Shown piece after piece: positions 53,569-61,663 of a DNA stretch of 64,000 bases; the stretch's first letter is position 1, and each line of letters opens with the position of its first letter. Location of the stretch: NCBI GenBank assembly GCA_017555695.1, contig JAFZFX010000036.1:124001-188000 (forward strand), written 5' to 3'. The position numbers and the translations under genes were made by a program. The stretch comes from Alistipes sp. GTDB taxonomy: Bacteria > Bacteroidota > Bacteroidia > Bacteroidales > Rikenellaceae. A model generated the notes under the pieces. It was not told the origin of the DNA. It made no database searches and saw only the letters and a program-made list of their open reading frames with translations.

Positions 53569-53616
53569 AAAAACAACAGGGGTTGCCCGATTCACTCTCG
53601 GACAACCCCTGATTTA
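53569..53616. terminator. Bidirectional terminator between the FAD oxidoreductase and META genes
   Basis: CAGGGGTTGCCCGA (53577-53590) pairs with TCGGACAACCCCTG (53598-53611) with one mismatch. T-runs are on both strands. The genes converge on it. Confidence 0.9.
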
Positions 53617-53634
53617 TTCTTTACGGAGTTCTCG

Positions 53635-54060
53635 TTACTGCTTCTTAACAGCCTGGAATACCGCCTGCAACTCGCCCTTCGACAAGAGAAGCAACATATC
53701 GCCGTCAATCTCGTAGTGCGTAATGCGCTCCAGCACCTGTGCAAGACGAGTCTCCAACTCGGCATCGGGACACATTCTTCGTGTAGAGGCCACAGCGCCG
53801 AACTTGATTGCACCCTTCTCTGTTGTTGAGTAGTCACCCATCATACGGTTGCAAGCACCAACGCCCGTAAAAGCGCCCTCGTCACTGAATGTAAAGAGGA
53901 ACTGCTCGTCAGAGATGTTCACCTCACGCTCCATCAACTTCACCAGGTGCCACTCGGTGCCGACAAGCGACACATTGCTCTTACCCTTGCGGCAAGCACA
54001 GCACCCTACAATCATCGCAGCCACAGCCAACGACATAGTGATATAAAAAAATCGTTTCAT
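53635..54060 (-). CDS. META-domain lipoprotein
   Basis: The 141-residue product has a lipoprotein signal (SLAVAAMIVGC, Cys20). One META domain follows: SLVGTEWHLVKLMERE, FLFTFSDEGAFTGVGACNRMMGDYSTTEKGAIKFGAVASTRRMC, ETRLAQVLERITHYEIDGDMLLLLSKGE. The family (HslJ-like) is exported and of unclear role. HslJ is linked to novobiocin resistance in E. coli. It is divergent from ridA and shares an overlapping promoter region. Confidence 0.9.
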   Translation of the reverse strand: MKRFFYITMSLAVAAMIVGCCACRKGKSNVSLVGTEWHLVKLMEREVNISDEQFLFTFSDEGAFTGVGACNRMMGDYSTTEKGAIKFGAVASTRRMCPDAELETRLAQVLERITHYEIDGDMLLLLSKGELQAVFQAVKKQ

Positions 54061-54119
54061 AATCTCTTCGTTTTATGTTATTTATCTTCGGCAGAGCAAT
54101 CTTCGCTCCACAACTGTGG

Positions 54120-54146
54120 CAAAGATAGAGAAATTTTGTATCTTTG
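54120..54146. promoter_or_regulatory. Overlapping divergent promoters of the META gene and ridA
   Basis: Minus-strand TATCTTTG (54120-54127) and plus-strand TATCTTTG (54139-54146) are 11 bp apart, forming a perfect inverted repeat GCAAAGATA...TATCTTTGC (54119-54147). Each -33 region falls over the other -7 box, so the two should exclude each other. Confidence 0.65.
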
Positions 54147-54214
54147 CTATCGTATTGCCCCCAAAAAGGGCCACTTTTTAAGGAAACAATAATAATTAAT
54201 AAAAATAAAAGACT

Positions 54215-54589
54215 ATGAAAAAGATTATCGCTTCACCTCTTGCTCCCAAAGCAGTAGGTCCATACTCACAGGCTGTTGAGAACAACGGAACACTCTATAT
54301 TTCAGGACAGTTGCCCATCGACGCTGCCACTGGCACTATGCCCGAGAGCATCGAGGAGCAGACTCGTCAGTCGCTGACCAACATCGGCCACATCCTCAAG
54401 GAGGCTGGCTACGACTATTCTGATGTTGCCAAGGTTAGCGTTTTGCTCGATGACATCGCTGACTTTGCAGCTATGAACGGCGTATATGCTACATTCTTCA
54501 CAGAGCAGATGCCCGCCCGCGTATGCTACGAGGTTGCCAAGTTGCCTATGGGTGCGAAGGTCGAGATTGACGCCATCGCTGTAAAATAA
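54215..54589 (+). CDS. ridA: RidA-family enamine/imine deaminase
   Basis: RidA clears reactive 2-aminoacrylate-type enamines made by PLP enzymes. The 124-residue product shows the full family pattern: APKAVGPYSQAVENNGTLYISGQLPID, EEQTRQSLTNIGHILKEAGYDYSDVAKVSVLLDDIADFAAMNGVYATFF, and the active-site Arg in MPARVCYEVAKLPMGAKVEIDAIAV with the C-terminal Glu. It is cytosolic and trimeric in known cases. It is a single gene with its own promoter and terminator, upstream of nrdJ. Confidence 0.97.
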   Translation: MKKIIASPLAPKAVGPYSQAVENNGTLYISGQLPIDAATGTMPESIEEQTRQSLTNIGHILKEAGYDYSDVAKVSVLLDDIADFAAMNGVYATFFTEQMPARVCYEVAKLPMGAKVEIDAIAVK

Positions 54590-54620
54590 TCCCTACGACG
54601 CAAGGTCATAAAACGACTAT

Positions 54621-54651
54621 ATGCGCTGGAGCTATGCCCAGCGCATATTTT
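54621..54651 (+). terminator. Terminator after ridA
   Basis: ATGCGCTGG (54621-54629) pairs with CCAGCGCAT (54638-54646), followed by ATTTT. Confidence 0.7.
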
Positions 54652-54667
54652 CACAATTTGTAGATAA

Positions 54668-54745
54668 CTTGTCGAAAATTATTGCCATAATAATTCTCGG
54701 CAAGGAGTATTTTTCCGACCTTTGTAGTGGTGCGATTCGCACCAC
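54668..54745 (+). promoter_or_regulatory. Promoter region of nrdJ with two palindromes
   Basis: A 37-bp interrupted palindrome, CTTGTCGAAAATTATT (54668-54683), GCCAT, AATAATTCTCGGCAAG (54689-54704), matches at 14 of 16 arm positions. The -7-like GACCTTTG (54717-54724) comes next. A perfect palindrome GTGGTGCG-ATT-CGCACCAC (54727-54745) then covers the expected start site. These flanking sites look like operators. I see no cobalamin riboswitch in 54590-54799. Confidence 0.5.
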
Positions 54746-54799
54746 AATACGAATTAAACAAATACCACAATAGACCATAACTCAAAGAGGCTCAACATT

Positions 54800-57337
54800 A
54801 TGACTAAGACCAGCAAAACTTTAGGCGAAGTTAGTTACAACGATGCCGTAGCCGCATCGAAAGAGTACTTCCAGGGTGACGACTTAGCTGCCACAGTGTG
54901 GGTTAGCAAGTACGCCCTGAAGGATTCCTATGGTCATATCTACGAGAAGACTCCCGAAGATATGCACCACCGAATCGCGGCAGAGATTGAACGAATCGAG
55001 AACAAGTATCCCAACCCCATGAGCAAGGAGGAGGTATTCTCGTTGCTCGACCACTTCCGCTACATCATTCCGCAGGGTGGCCCGATGACTGGTATCGGCA
55101 ACAACCTGCAGGTGGCGTCGCTCTCTAACTGCTTTGTTATCGGCAACCGCAAGCACGCCGACTCTTACGGAGGTATCTTCCGTATGGACGAGGAGCAAGT
55201 ACAGCTGATGAAACGTAGAGGTGGTGTTGGTCACGATCTCTCGGAGTTGCGACCTACGGGTAGCCCCGTATTGAACTCTGCGCTCACATCTACGGGTATC
55301 GTACCTTTTATGGAGCGTTACTCTAACTCTACACGCGAGGTTGCTCAGGATGGTCGCCGTGGAGCCTTGATGCTCTCACTCTCTATCAAGCACCCCGATG
55401 CCGAGCGTTTCATCGACGCCAAGACACAGTCGGGTAAGATAACTGGTGCAAATGTTTCTATCAAGGTTGATGACGAGTTTATGCTCGCCGCAAAGGAGGG
55501 TCGCCCCTACAAGCAGCAGTTCCCCATCAACTCTGACAACCCCAAGGTGGAGGTAGAGATTGACGCGAAGAAGTTGTGGGAGAAGATTATCCACAACGCT
55601 TGGCAGTCTGCTGAGCCTGGTGTACTCTTCTGGGATACAATCATCCGCGAGAGTGTACCCGACTGCTACGCAGATCTGGGCTTCAATACCGTATCGACAA
55701 ACCCCTGTGGTGAGATTCCGTTGTGCCCCTATGATAGCTGCCGTCTGTTAGCTCTCAATCTGTTGAGCTATGTTGAGAACCCATTTACAGCCGAGGCAAA
55801 GTTCAACTTCGATCTTTTCCGCGAGCATGTAGGCAAGGCTATGCGTATGATGGACGACATCATCGACCTTGAGTTGGAGAAGGTTGAGCTTATCATCAAC
55901 AAGGTGGCTGGCGACCCCGAGGAGGCCGACATACGCCAGGTTGAGTTGGAGTTGTGGAAGAAGATTAAGGAGATGGCTCTCAAGGGTCGTCGTACAGGTT
56001 TGGGCATCACAGCCGAGGGCGATATGCTGGCAGCTCTGGGCTTGCGCTATGGCTCAGACGAGGCTATTGAATTCGCAGTAAGCGTTCACCGCACACTGGC
56101 CGTAGAGGCTTACCGCGCATCTACCACAATGGCAGGCGAGCGTGGTGCATTCCCCATCTTTGATGCCGCACGCGAGGTGAACAACCCGATGATTCAGCGC
56201 ATCAAGGAGGTAGACCCCGAACTCTATGAGGAGATGTGCCGCAAGGGCCGTCGTAACATCGCAATGCTTACCATCGCTCCGACGGGTACTACATCGCTTA
56301 TGTCGCAGACAACATCTGGTATCGAACCGGTGTTCCGTCCCGTATATAAGCGTCGCCGCAAGATTAACCCCTCGGACAAGGGCAAGAAGGCCGACTTTAT
56401 CGACGAAATGGGCGAGAAGTTCGAGGAGTACTATGTGTATCACCACCAATTTGTAAAGTGGTTGGAGAAGAACGGATACGACACCACAAAGTTGCAGTCA
56501 ATATCAGATGACGAGCTGAACAAGTGGCTGAAAGCATCGCCATACTACGGTGCGACAGCAAACGACATCGACTGGGTTGCCAAGGTGCGTATGCAGGGTG
56601 CTATCCAGAAGTGGGTAGACCACTCAATCTCTGTTACAGTAAACCTCCCCAACGATGTAAGCGAGGAGCTGGTTGCCAATGTATATCGTACAGCTTGGGA
56701 GTGTGGCTGTAAGGGTGTGACAGTATATCGTGACGGTTGCCGCACGGGCGTACTTATCGACACCAAGACAAAGACAGAGAAGAAAGAGGAGACTGGTAAC
56801 AAGAAGCGCCCCAAGTCTATCCCCACCGATATCGTCCGTTTCAAGAATGGTAGCGAGGATTGGATTGCATTCGTAGGTATTCAGGATGGCCGACCCTACG
56901 AGATTTTCACCGGTAAGATTGAGGAGGATGCAATGTACATCCCCCGCAAGGTGAGCAAGGGTTGGATCATAAAAGTCCGCGAGGATGACGGTTCAAAGCG
57001 CTACGACTTCCAATATACCGATCGTTACGGCTACACAAACACCATCGGAGGTATCTCACGCCTCTTCGACGAGGAGTTCTGGAACTATGCCAAGTTGATT
57101 TCGGGTGTTTTGCGTCACGGAATGCCTATCGACAAGGTTGTACACCTTATTGACGGTTTGCACCTGAACAGCGAGAGCATCAACACCTGGAAGAACGGAG
57201 TACAACGCGCTCTGAAACAGTATATTGCCGACGGCACCCGCTCAAAGGGCAAATGCCCCCACTGCGGCCAGGAGGAGATGGCCTACCAGAACGGCTGTCT
57301 GACTTGTATGTCGTGCGGTTACTCAAAATGTGGTTAG
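54800..57337 (+). CDS. nrdJ: Adenosylcobalamin-dependent (class II) ribonucleotide reductase
   Basis: NrdJ reduces ribonucleotides to deoxyribonucleotides with a radical started by adenosylcobalamin, without oxygen. The 845-residue product has the family blocks: FRYIIPQGGPMTGIGNNLQVASLSNCFVIG (active-site Cys of the first pair), RMDEEQVQLMKRRGGVGHDLSELRPTGSPV, NPCGEIPLCPYDSCRLLALNLLSYV (the N-P-C-G-E radical Cys/Glu site), RRTGLGITAEGDMLAALG, GTTSLMSQTTSGIEPVF and GCKGVTVYRDGCRTGVL. The C-terminal zinc-ribbon-like CPHCGQEEMAYQNGCLTCMSCGYSKCG carries the shuttle Cys residues. No anaerobic class III or aerobic class I genes are in the window. Confidence 0.97.
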   Translation: MTKTSKTLGEVSYNDAVAASKEYFQGDDLAATVWVSKYALKDSYGHIYEKTPEDMHHRIAAEIERIENKYPNPMSKEEVFSLLDHFRYIIPQGGPMTGIGNNLQVASLSNCFVIGNRKHADSYGGIFRMDEEQVQLMKRRGGVGHDLSELRPTGSPVLNSALTSTGIVPFMERYSNSTREVAQDGRRGALMLSLSIKHPDAERFIDAKTQSGKITGANVSIKVDDEFMLAAKEGRPYKQQFPINSDNPKVEVEIDAKKLWEKIIHNAWQSAEPGVLFWDTIIRESVPDCYADLGFNTVSTNPCGEIPLCPYDSCRLLALNLLSYVENPFTAEAKFNFDLFREHVGKAMRMMDDIIDLELEKVELIINKVAGDPEEADIRQVELELWKKIKEMALKGRRTGLGITAEGDMLAALGLRYGSDEAIEFAVSVHRTLAVEAYRASTTMAGERGAFPIFDAAREVNNPMIQRIKEVDPELYEEMCRKGRRNIAMLTIAPTGTTSLMSQTTSGIEPVFRPVYKRRRKINPSDKGKKADFIDEMGEKFEEYYVYHHQFVKWLEKNGYDTTKLQSISDDELNKWLKASPYYGATANDIDWVAKVRMQGAIQKWVDHSISVTVNLPNDVSEELVANVYRTAWECGCKGVTVYRDGCRTGVLIDTKTKTEKKEETGNKKRPKSIPTDIVRFKNGSEDWIAFVGIQDGRPYEIFTGKIEEDAMYIPRKVSKGWIIKVREDDGSKRYDFQYTDRYGYTNTIGGISRLFDEEFWNYAKLISGVLRHGMPIDKVVHLIDGLHLNSESINTWKNGVQRALKQYIADGTRSKGKCPHCGQEEMAYQNGCLTCMSCGYSKCG

Positions 57338-57381
57338 AGAAGAATAAATAATGTGAAAAAAGTAAAAAAAAAGGGCTAATT

Positions 57382-57413
57382 CTTGCTTTTTAACTTTTTT
57401 ATTTCCACCTTTG
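57382..57413 (+). promoter_or_regulatory. Probable promoter of the OmpA-like gene
   Basis: CTTG (57382-57385), 20 bp, CACCTTTG (57406-57413), each one base off consensus. The leader is about 115 nt and holds a GTATAT/ATATAC hairpin near 57419-57436. Confidence 0.5.
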
Positions 57414-57534
57414 CATCTGTATATGTGGCTATATACGGCTTTTGCACGGTTTTTTCTGTGATTTTGAGCAGTAGTCATATATATGGTGTAAACAGGTTTA
57501 TTAATTCACAGCACAATAAACTATTTAAGAAATT

Positions 57535-58701
57535 ATGAAAAAATTTTTACTTTCTATCGCTATTGTAGCGATTTCTGCGGGCAGCGTATTTGCCCAGGAG
57601 AATTCAGCTGAGAAGCTCCGCTGGAAGGGTATCATGAACAACGGTTTCTGGGCAAACTGGGAGATCGGTGTTGCTGGTGGTGTTAACGCAACAGCTTGGA
57701 ACAAGTATGGTGGTGTTGACAACCAGACTGAGATCGGTGACAAGGGTTGGCAGGTTGAGGGTAACCTTACAAAGTGGTTCAACCCCATCGTAGGTGCTCG
57801 CGTTCAGGTTATGGGTGGTAAGCTCAACCAGTCTGACGACTATGGTCGTGACAGCAAGTGGATTATGCCCCATGTTGACGGTTTGGTAAACCTTTCTAAC
57901 TGGATCGGTGGTTACCGTGAGGATCGCGTTTACTACGCTAAGTTGTTCGCTGGTTTCGGCGTTAACTTCGTAAACGTAGGTGAGAACCGCGCTGATGGTT
58001 TCGCTGCAACAGGTGGTTTGATCAACACATTCCGTGTTTGCAAGCAGTTGGACATCAACCTCGAGTTGAAGGGTGTTTTGACTCCTGGTCGTGACATGCC
58101 TGCTGATGTTGCTGCTTTGGGTATTGGCAAGTATGGCCAGATGTACGCTGCAACTTTGGGCTTGGCTTACCGTTTCAACAAGCGTGATTGGAGCAAGGCT
58201 TACTCTCAGGAGGAGGTTGACGGTTACTTGGCTGCTATCGCTGCTTTGGAGGCAGGTTTGGCTGATGCACACCGCAACGCTGGCAAGTTGGCAGAGCGTT
58301 TGGCTGCTCAGAAGGCTGCTACAGATCAGGCTTTGAAGGACAACGAGGCATTGCGTGCTGAGTTGGCAAAGCGCAAGAACTCTGTAGTTTCTTCAACAGC
58401 TTTGTTCTTCAACCTCAACAGCGCTCGTCTTTTGGACCGTGCTAAGTCTTCAATGCAGATTTTGGCTGAGACTATCGCAGCTGCTCCCAAGGATCAGGTA
58501 TTCACACTCGTTGGTCACGCTGACGATGAGACTGGTTCACCTGAGTACAACCAGAAGCTTTCTGAGAAGCGTGCTAAGGCTGTTTACGATTACCTCGTTG
58601 AGAACGGCGTAAACAAGGATCAGTTGACTTGGAAGGGTGTTGGTTCTTCACAGAACATCTTCCCCATCAACAGCACAAACCGTGTAGTTATCGTAAAGTA
58701 A
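57535..58701 (+). CDS. OmpA-family outer-membrane protein
   Basis: The 388-residue product has a signal peptide (FLLSIAIVAISAGSVFAQE). It has an N-terminal eight-strand-type barrel (about 25-205: GFWANWEIGVAGGVNATAW, GWQVEGNLTKWFNPIVGARVQVMGG, AATLGLAYRF) and an Ala/Leu/Glu-rich coiled-coil spacer (about 225-282). The peptidoglycan-binding OmpA domain (about 285-388) has VFTLVGHADDETGSPEYNQKLSEKRAKAVYDYLVENGV, including the Asp and Arg that grip diaminopimelate. Codon bias toward GCT, GGT and AAC marks it as one of the most expressed genes here. It tethers the outer membrane to the wall. A strong terminator follows. Confidence 0.93.
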   Translation: MKKFLLSIAIVAISAGSVFAQENSAEKLRWKGIMNNGFWANWEIGVAGGVNATAWNKYGGVDNQTEIGDKGWQVEGNLTKWFNPIVGARVQVMGGKLNQSDDYGRDSKWIMPHVDGLVNLSNWIGGYREDRVYYAKLFAGFGVNFVNVGENRADGFAATGGLINTFRVCKQLDINLELKGVLTPGRDMPADVAALGIGKYGQMYAATLGLAYRFNKRDWSKAYSQEEVDGYLAAIAALEAGLADAHRNAGKLAERLAAQKAATDQALKDNEALRAELAKRKNSVVSSTALFFNLNSARLLDRAKSSMQILAETIAAAPKDQVFTLVGHADDETGSPEYNQKLSEKRAKAVYDYLVENGVNKDQLTWKGVGSSQNIFPINSTNRVVIVK

Positions 58702-58721
58702 TTTAACGATTATAAGCGATG

Positions 58722-58750
58722 AGGCCCACTTTCGAGTGGGCCTTTTTTTT
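58722..58750 (+). terminator. Terminator after the OmpA-like gene
   Basis: AGGCCCACT (58722-58730), TTCG tetraloop, AGTGGGCCT (58735-58743), then eight T in total. Very strong. Confidence 0.95.
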
Positions 58751-58811
58751 GTTGGCAGGCAGGCATAGTAGCTAAAGTAAATGTCATAGAACAAATAACA
58801 CAACTCCAGCC

Positions 58812-58855
58812 CCAACAAAACAATAGCGCAAAGAAGAGCAACTCCCTTGCGCTAT
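58812..58855 (-). terminator. Terminator after the DUF721 gene
   Basis: On the minus strand ATAGCGCAA (58847-58855) pairs with TTGCGCTAT (58823-58831), followed by TGTTTTGTTG. Confidence 0.75.
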
Positions 58856-58899
58856 TTTATTATACATCTGCGGCTATCGCCTCTGAAGGTTTTACAAAC

Positions 58900-59190
58900 C
58901 TATTTGATAATTACCACATTAACCAGCCTAACTCCCGAAACTCTATTTACCTCGGCAGCTAACGCATCACGACGACTGAATAGCTCGGCGCGAACAACAC
59001 TCGACGATATATGAGCATACAAAACATGGTTCTCCAACTTGAGCGATGTAGTCAGCGAAGCCACTCGTTCCCCTACTACCTCTCGCCAGGTGTCTGGTAA
59101 CTTACCTTCGGCTACCTTATATGCAACATACGGGCGTGAGAAAAACTCATCGAGAATATCACCCACTAATACAGAGTCTGTCCTTCTCAT
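58900..59190 (-). CDS. DUF721 (DciA-like) protein
   Basis: The 96-residue product has the DUF721 pattern: LVGDILDEFFSRPYVAYKVAEGKLPDTWREVVGERVASLTTSLKLENHVLYAHISSSVVRAELFSRRDALAAEVN, ending RLVNVVII. DciA loads the replicative helicase in bacteria that lack DnaC or DnaI. Its start overlaps the recF stop by 4 bp (ATGA), a coupled pair seen across Bacteroidota. A replication role is likely though the protein here is only the short core. Confidence 0.88.
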   Translation of the reverse strand: MRRTDSVLVGDILDEFFSRPYVAYKVAEGKLPDTWREVVGERVASLTTSLKLENHVLYAHISSSVVRAELFSRRDALAAEVNRVSGVRLVNVVIIK

Positions 59191-60275
59191 AACAGAACAT
59201 CGCCTCCATCGACATCAAAGAGTTGATATTGACGATTGGCACGCATCAGAGTCTCCTCCAGACGCACCTTATTACAGTCAGTTATGCAAATCTGGCCGAA
59301 ATCATCTCCCGCAACCAAACCCAGGAGTCGCTCGACGCGCTTCATATCCAACTTGTCAAACAAATCATCGAGCAATAATATTGGTTTCTCGCCCGTAGAT
59401 TCTGCCAACAGACGATACTGCGCCAATTTCAGTGCAATAAGAAACGACTTCTGCTGACCCTGCGAGCCATATTTTCGTAAAGGATAACCGCCAATGCGAA
59501 ATATCACATCGTCACGATGAATACCTGCAGTAGTGAACTGATTTACAATATCTCGCTCGCGTGAGCGCAACAACAGCTCCTGCATAGGAACATCCGACAA
59601 CTCCGAGCGATAGGATATCTCCACCTGCTCGCTATCATCCGATAACACCTTATAATACTCCTCAACCAAAGGTTGCATACGCTCTACGATATCGCGTCTG
59701 AACTGATAGACCACCGTGCCATGTTCTGCTAGTTGCATATCATATATCTGCAACATCGACTCGTCGCTCGACATCTTCAAGAACTTGTTTCGCTCGGCCA
59801 ACACTGCATTATATCGCATCAATGCCTGCAGGGCTCTGCGGTCAAGCTGCGAAGTGAAGGCATTGAGATACCTGCGGCGCTCCTCGGCAGCGTCGGTTAT
59901 GAGTTCTGTATCCTGCGGCGACACAATCACGACGGGGAACTGCCCCACATGGTCTGCTATGCGGTCATACTCCTTGCCATTACGCTTAAGGACCTTGCCA
60001 CCACGGCGTGAGAACGAACAATTCACAACCTCCTCACGACCCTCATCGTTCACATACGAACCCTCGGTCACAAAGAACTCCTCGCCGTGCATTATGCTCT
60101 GGCCATCGGTGAGTGTCAACGCCGACTTCGACATCGAGAGGTAATAGACCGCATCTAGTATATTGGTCTTGCCCGCGCCATTATTTCCCACAAAACAGTT
60201 AATCCCCTCCGACAACGATATCTCGCATTGTCGCAGATTCTTAAAGTTTATGAGTAACAATTTCTTCAGTCGCAT
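59187..60275 (-). CDS. recF: DNA replication and repair protein RecF
   Basis: RecF is an SMC-like ATPase that guides RecOR to gaps. The 362-residue product has Walker A GNNGAGKTN near residue 30, the signature region SYGSQGQQKSFLIALKLAQYRLL, and Walker B LLLDDLFDKLDMKRVERLL near 305-325. It lies before the DUF721 gene with a 4-bp overlap. recR is at 47.5 kb in this window. Confidence 0.98.
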   Translation of the reverse strand: MRLKKLLLINFKNLRQCEISLSEGINCFVGNNGAGKTNILDAVYYLSMSKSALTLTDGQSIMHGEEFFVTEGSYVNDEGREEVVNCSFSRRGGKVLKRNGKEYDRIADHVGQFPVVIVSPQDTELITDAAEERRRYLNAFTSQLDRRALQALMRYNAVLAERNKFLKMSSDESMLQIYDMQLAEHGTVVYQFRRDIVERMQPLVEEYYKVLSDDSEQVEISYRSELSDVPMQELLLRSRERDIVNQFTTAGIHRDDVIFRIGGYPLRKYGSQGQQKSFLIALKLAQYRLLAESTGEKPILLLDDLFDKLDMKRVERLLGLVAGDDFGQICITDCNKVRLEETLMRANRQYQLFDVDGGDVLL

Positions 60276-60313
60276 AGGCTCCTATTTTTAGATGACCACT
60301 GTGGTTTTCACTC

Positions 60314-60321
60314 CAAAGTTA
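60314..60321 (-). promoter_or_regulatory. -7 box for recF
   Basis: Minus-strand TAACTTTG fits TAnnTTTG, 39 bp before the start. No clear -33. Confidence 0.5.
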
Positions 60322-60406
60322 CAATTTTTCGCCGACATTAACTCTTTTTACACCCACCTTTTCACATTTTAATCACTTGTTTATAGATTTTTTGCTTTTT
60401 TTATTA

Positions 60407-60414
60407 TATTTTTG
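60407..60414 (+). promoter_or_regulatory. -7 box for the TPR membrane protein gene
   Basis: TATTTTTG fits TAnnTTTG. The leader is about 40 nt. No clear -33. Confidence 0.5.
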
Positions 60415-60458
60415 CATTTTGAATCGAACGAATATTAACTAAAAAATAATAAAATTCT

Positions 60459-61136
60459 ATGTCAAAAGAGGTATTAACACCCCAGGAGGAGATGCTCGAG
60501 AATGCACAGACTCAGACTGAAAACTTTTTCGAGAAGAACAGCAAGATGGTAGTAGTTGCCATCGTTGCAATTTTTGTTATCGCGGCAGCCGTATTTGGCT
60601 ACAAGAAGTTTGTTCGCGAGCCGCAGCTTACTAACGCACAGGAGATGCTTTGCGAGGCACAGTATCGTTTCGAGCAGCAGAACGCTGACTACGCACTTGC
60701 TCTCAATGGCGACGAGAACGCTCCCGGCTTCGCAGCCGTAGCAGAGCAGTATGGCAATACACCCGCTGGTAACTTGGCTAACCTTTACGCAGCTGCTTGC
60801 GCGCTTCGTTTGGGCGAGTTGGAGCAGGCTAAGTCTTACATCTCAAAGTTCTCAAAGGTTAAGGGTCTTTCAGGTGAGATGATCAACGCAATGGCCGATG
60901 GTATCAAGGGCGACATCGCAGTTGAGTCTGGCGACTACGCAGCTGCTGCAAAGCACTTCGAGAACGCTGCTAACTCAAGCGATAACGACTTTACTGCACC
61001 TATGTACTTCCGCAAGGCTGCACAGGCTTATCGTAAGTTGGGCGACAACGCATCATCTGACAAGTGCCTGAATGTTATCAAGAACAAGTATCCCGGCTCA
61101 AGCGACGCTCGCGAGGCTGAGAAGTTCATCAACTAA
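60459..61136 (+). CDS. TPR protein with one membrane helix (YfgM-like)
   Basis: The 225-residue product has a cytosolic lead of about 30 residues, one membrane helix at about 31-50 (VVVAIVAIFVIAAAVFGYKK), then TPR-like helices to the end (AGNLANLYAAACALRLGELEQAKSYISKF, DIAVESGDYAAAAKHFENAA, YFRKAAQAYRKLGDNASSDKCLNVIKNKYPGSSDAREAEKF). This matches the YfgM-type layout (an ancillary SecYEG-associated chaperone in E. coli). It precedes the lumazine-synthase-like gene by 29 bp, an order I recall as common in Bacteroidota. Confidence 0.85.
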   Translation: MSKEVLTPQEEMLENAQTQTENFFEKNSKMVVVAIVAIFVIAAAVFGYKKFVREPQLTNAQEMLCEAQYRFEQQNADYALALNGDENAPGFAAVAEQYGNTPAGNLANLYAAACALRLGELEQAKSYISKFSKVKGLSGEMINAMADGIKGDIAVESGDYAAAAKHFENAANSSDNDFTAPMYFRKAAQAYRKLGDNASSDKCLNVIKNKYPGSSDAREAEKFIN

Positions 61137-61165
61137 TTTTTGCTTTTGGCAAGCGACCGTATAGA

Positions 61166-61567
61166 ATGGAGCAACTGAAGATAGGCGTTGTCATTGTCGA
61201 TGAGCAGATGGCATTTGCTCACCGCAACTTGGCGGCCACCATCGAGAGCCTCAAGGCATCGGGATGCACCGAGCAGAACATACTTCTGCGCCACGCACCA
61301 CGATTGCAGGGCGTTGCACTGACCACTCAGTTCTTCGCAGAGTACACCGATGTAGATGCAGTTGTAGTGTTGGCCGAGAACAACAATTCGGCGGAGTACA
61401 GCACAATGCTATACGGAGTAACCAAGCTACAGATTTTATGGAATATGCCTGTTCTGGTGGGCGACTGCCGCGTAGCGAGCGAAGTAGCCGATATGGTGGC
61501 TATGCAGAACGAGATGGAGGCTGCGGCACCCGAACACATATCTCCAGATAGAAAATCTATAAATTAA
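61166..61567 (+). CDS. Lumazine-synthase-like protein lacking the active site
   Basis: The 133-residue product aligns with RibH over the fold: KIGVVIVDEQMAF for the first strand, then ESLKASGCTEQNILL, DAVVVLAE, and MPVLVG near the end. Normal RibH is about 155 residues with GAFEIP for substrate and RGxTxHYDYV for the catalytic His. Here these read APRLQGVAL and NNNSAEYSTML, so the Glu, Arg, Gly, Thr and His of the site are gone and about 4 residues are missing. The gene sits after the TPR gene, where ribH is usual. It is either a repurposed ring protein or a relic. Riboflavin synthesis would need another RibH or uptake. Confidence 0.65.
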   Translation: MEQLKIGVVIVDEQMAFAHRNLAATIESLKASGCTEQNILLRHAPRLQGVALTTQFFAEYTDVDAVVVLAENNNSAEYSTMLYGVTKLQILWNMPVLVGDCRVASEVADMVAMQNEMEAAAPEHISPDRKSIN

Positions 61568-61600
61568 GCGATAGCCTCAACGGGCAATCCTTAAACAGAT

Positions 61601-61634
61601 AAAAGGCTGTTCAACATCAGTTGAACAGCCTTTT
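61601..61634. terminator. Bidirectional terminator between convergent genes
   Basis: AAAAGGCTGTTCAAC (61601-61615), ATCA, GTTGAACAGCCTTTT (61620-61634): a perfect 15-bp stem with T or A runs on both sides. Confidence 0.95.
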
Positions 61635-61663
61635 CTGTCTTCTTTTACCGACAACCAACCTAA

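Noticed and set aside
54590..54799. Cobalamin riboswitch before nrdJ
   Set aside because: I could not find the B12-box core or the expected junction. The conserved shapes are simple palindromes instead.
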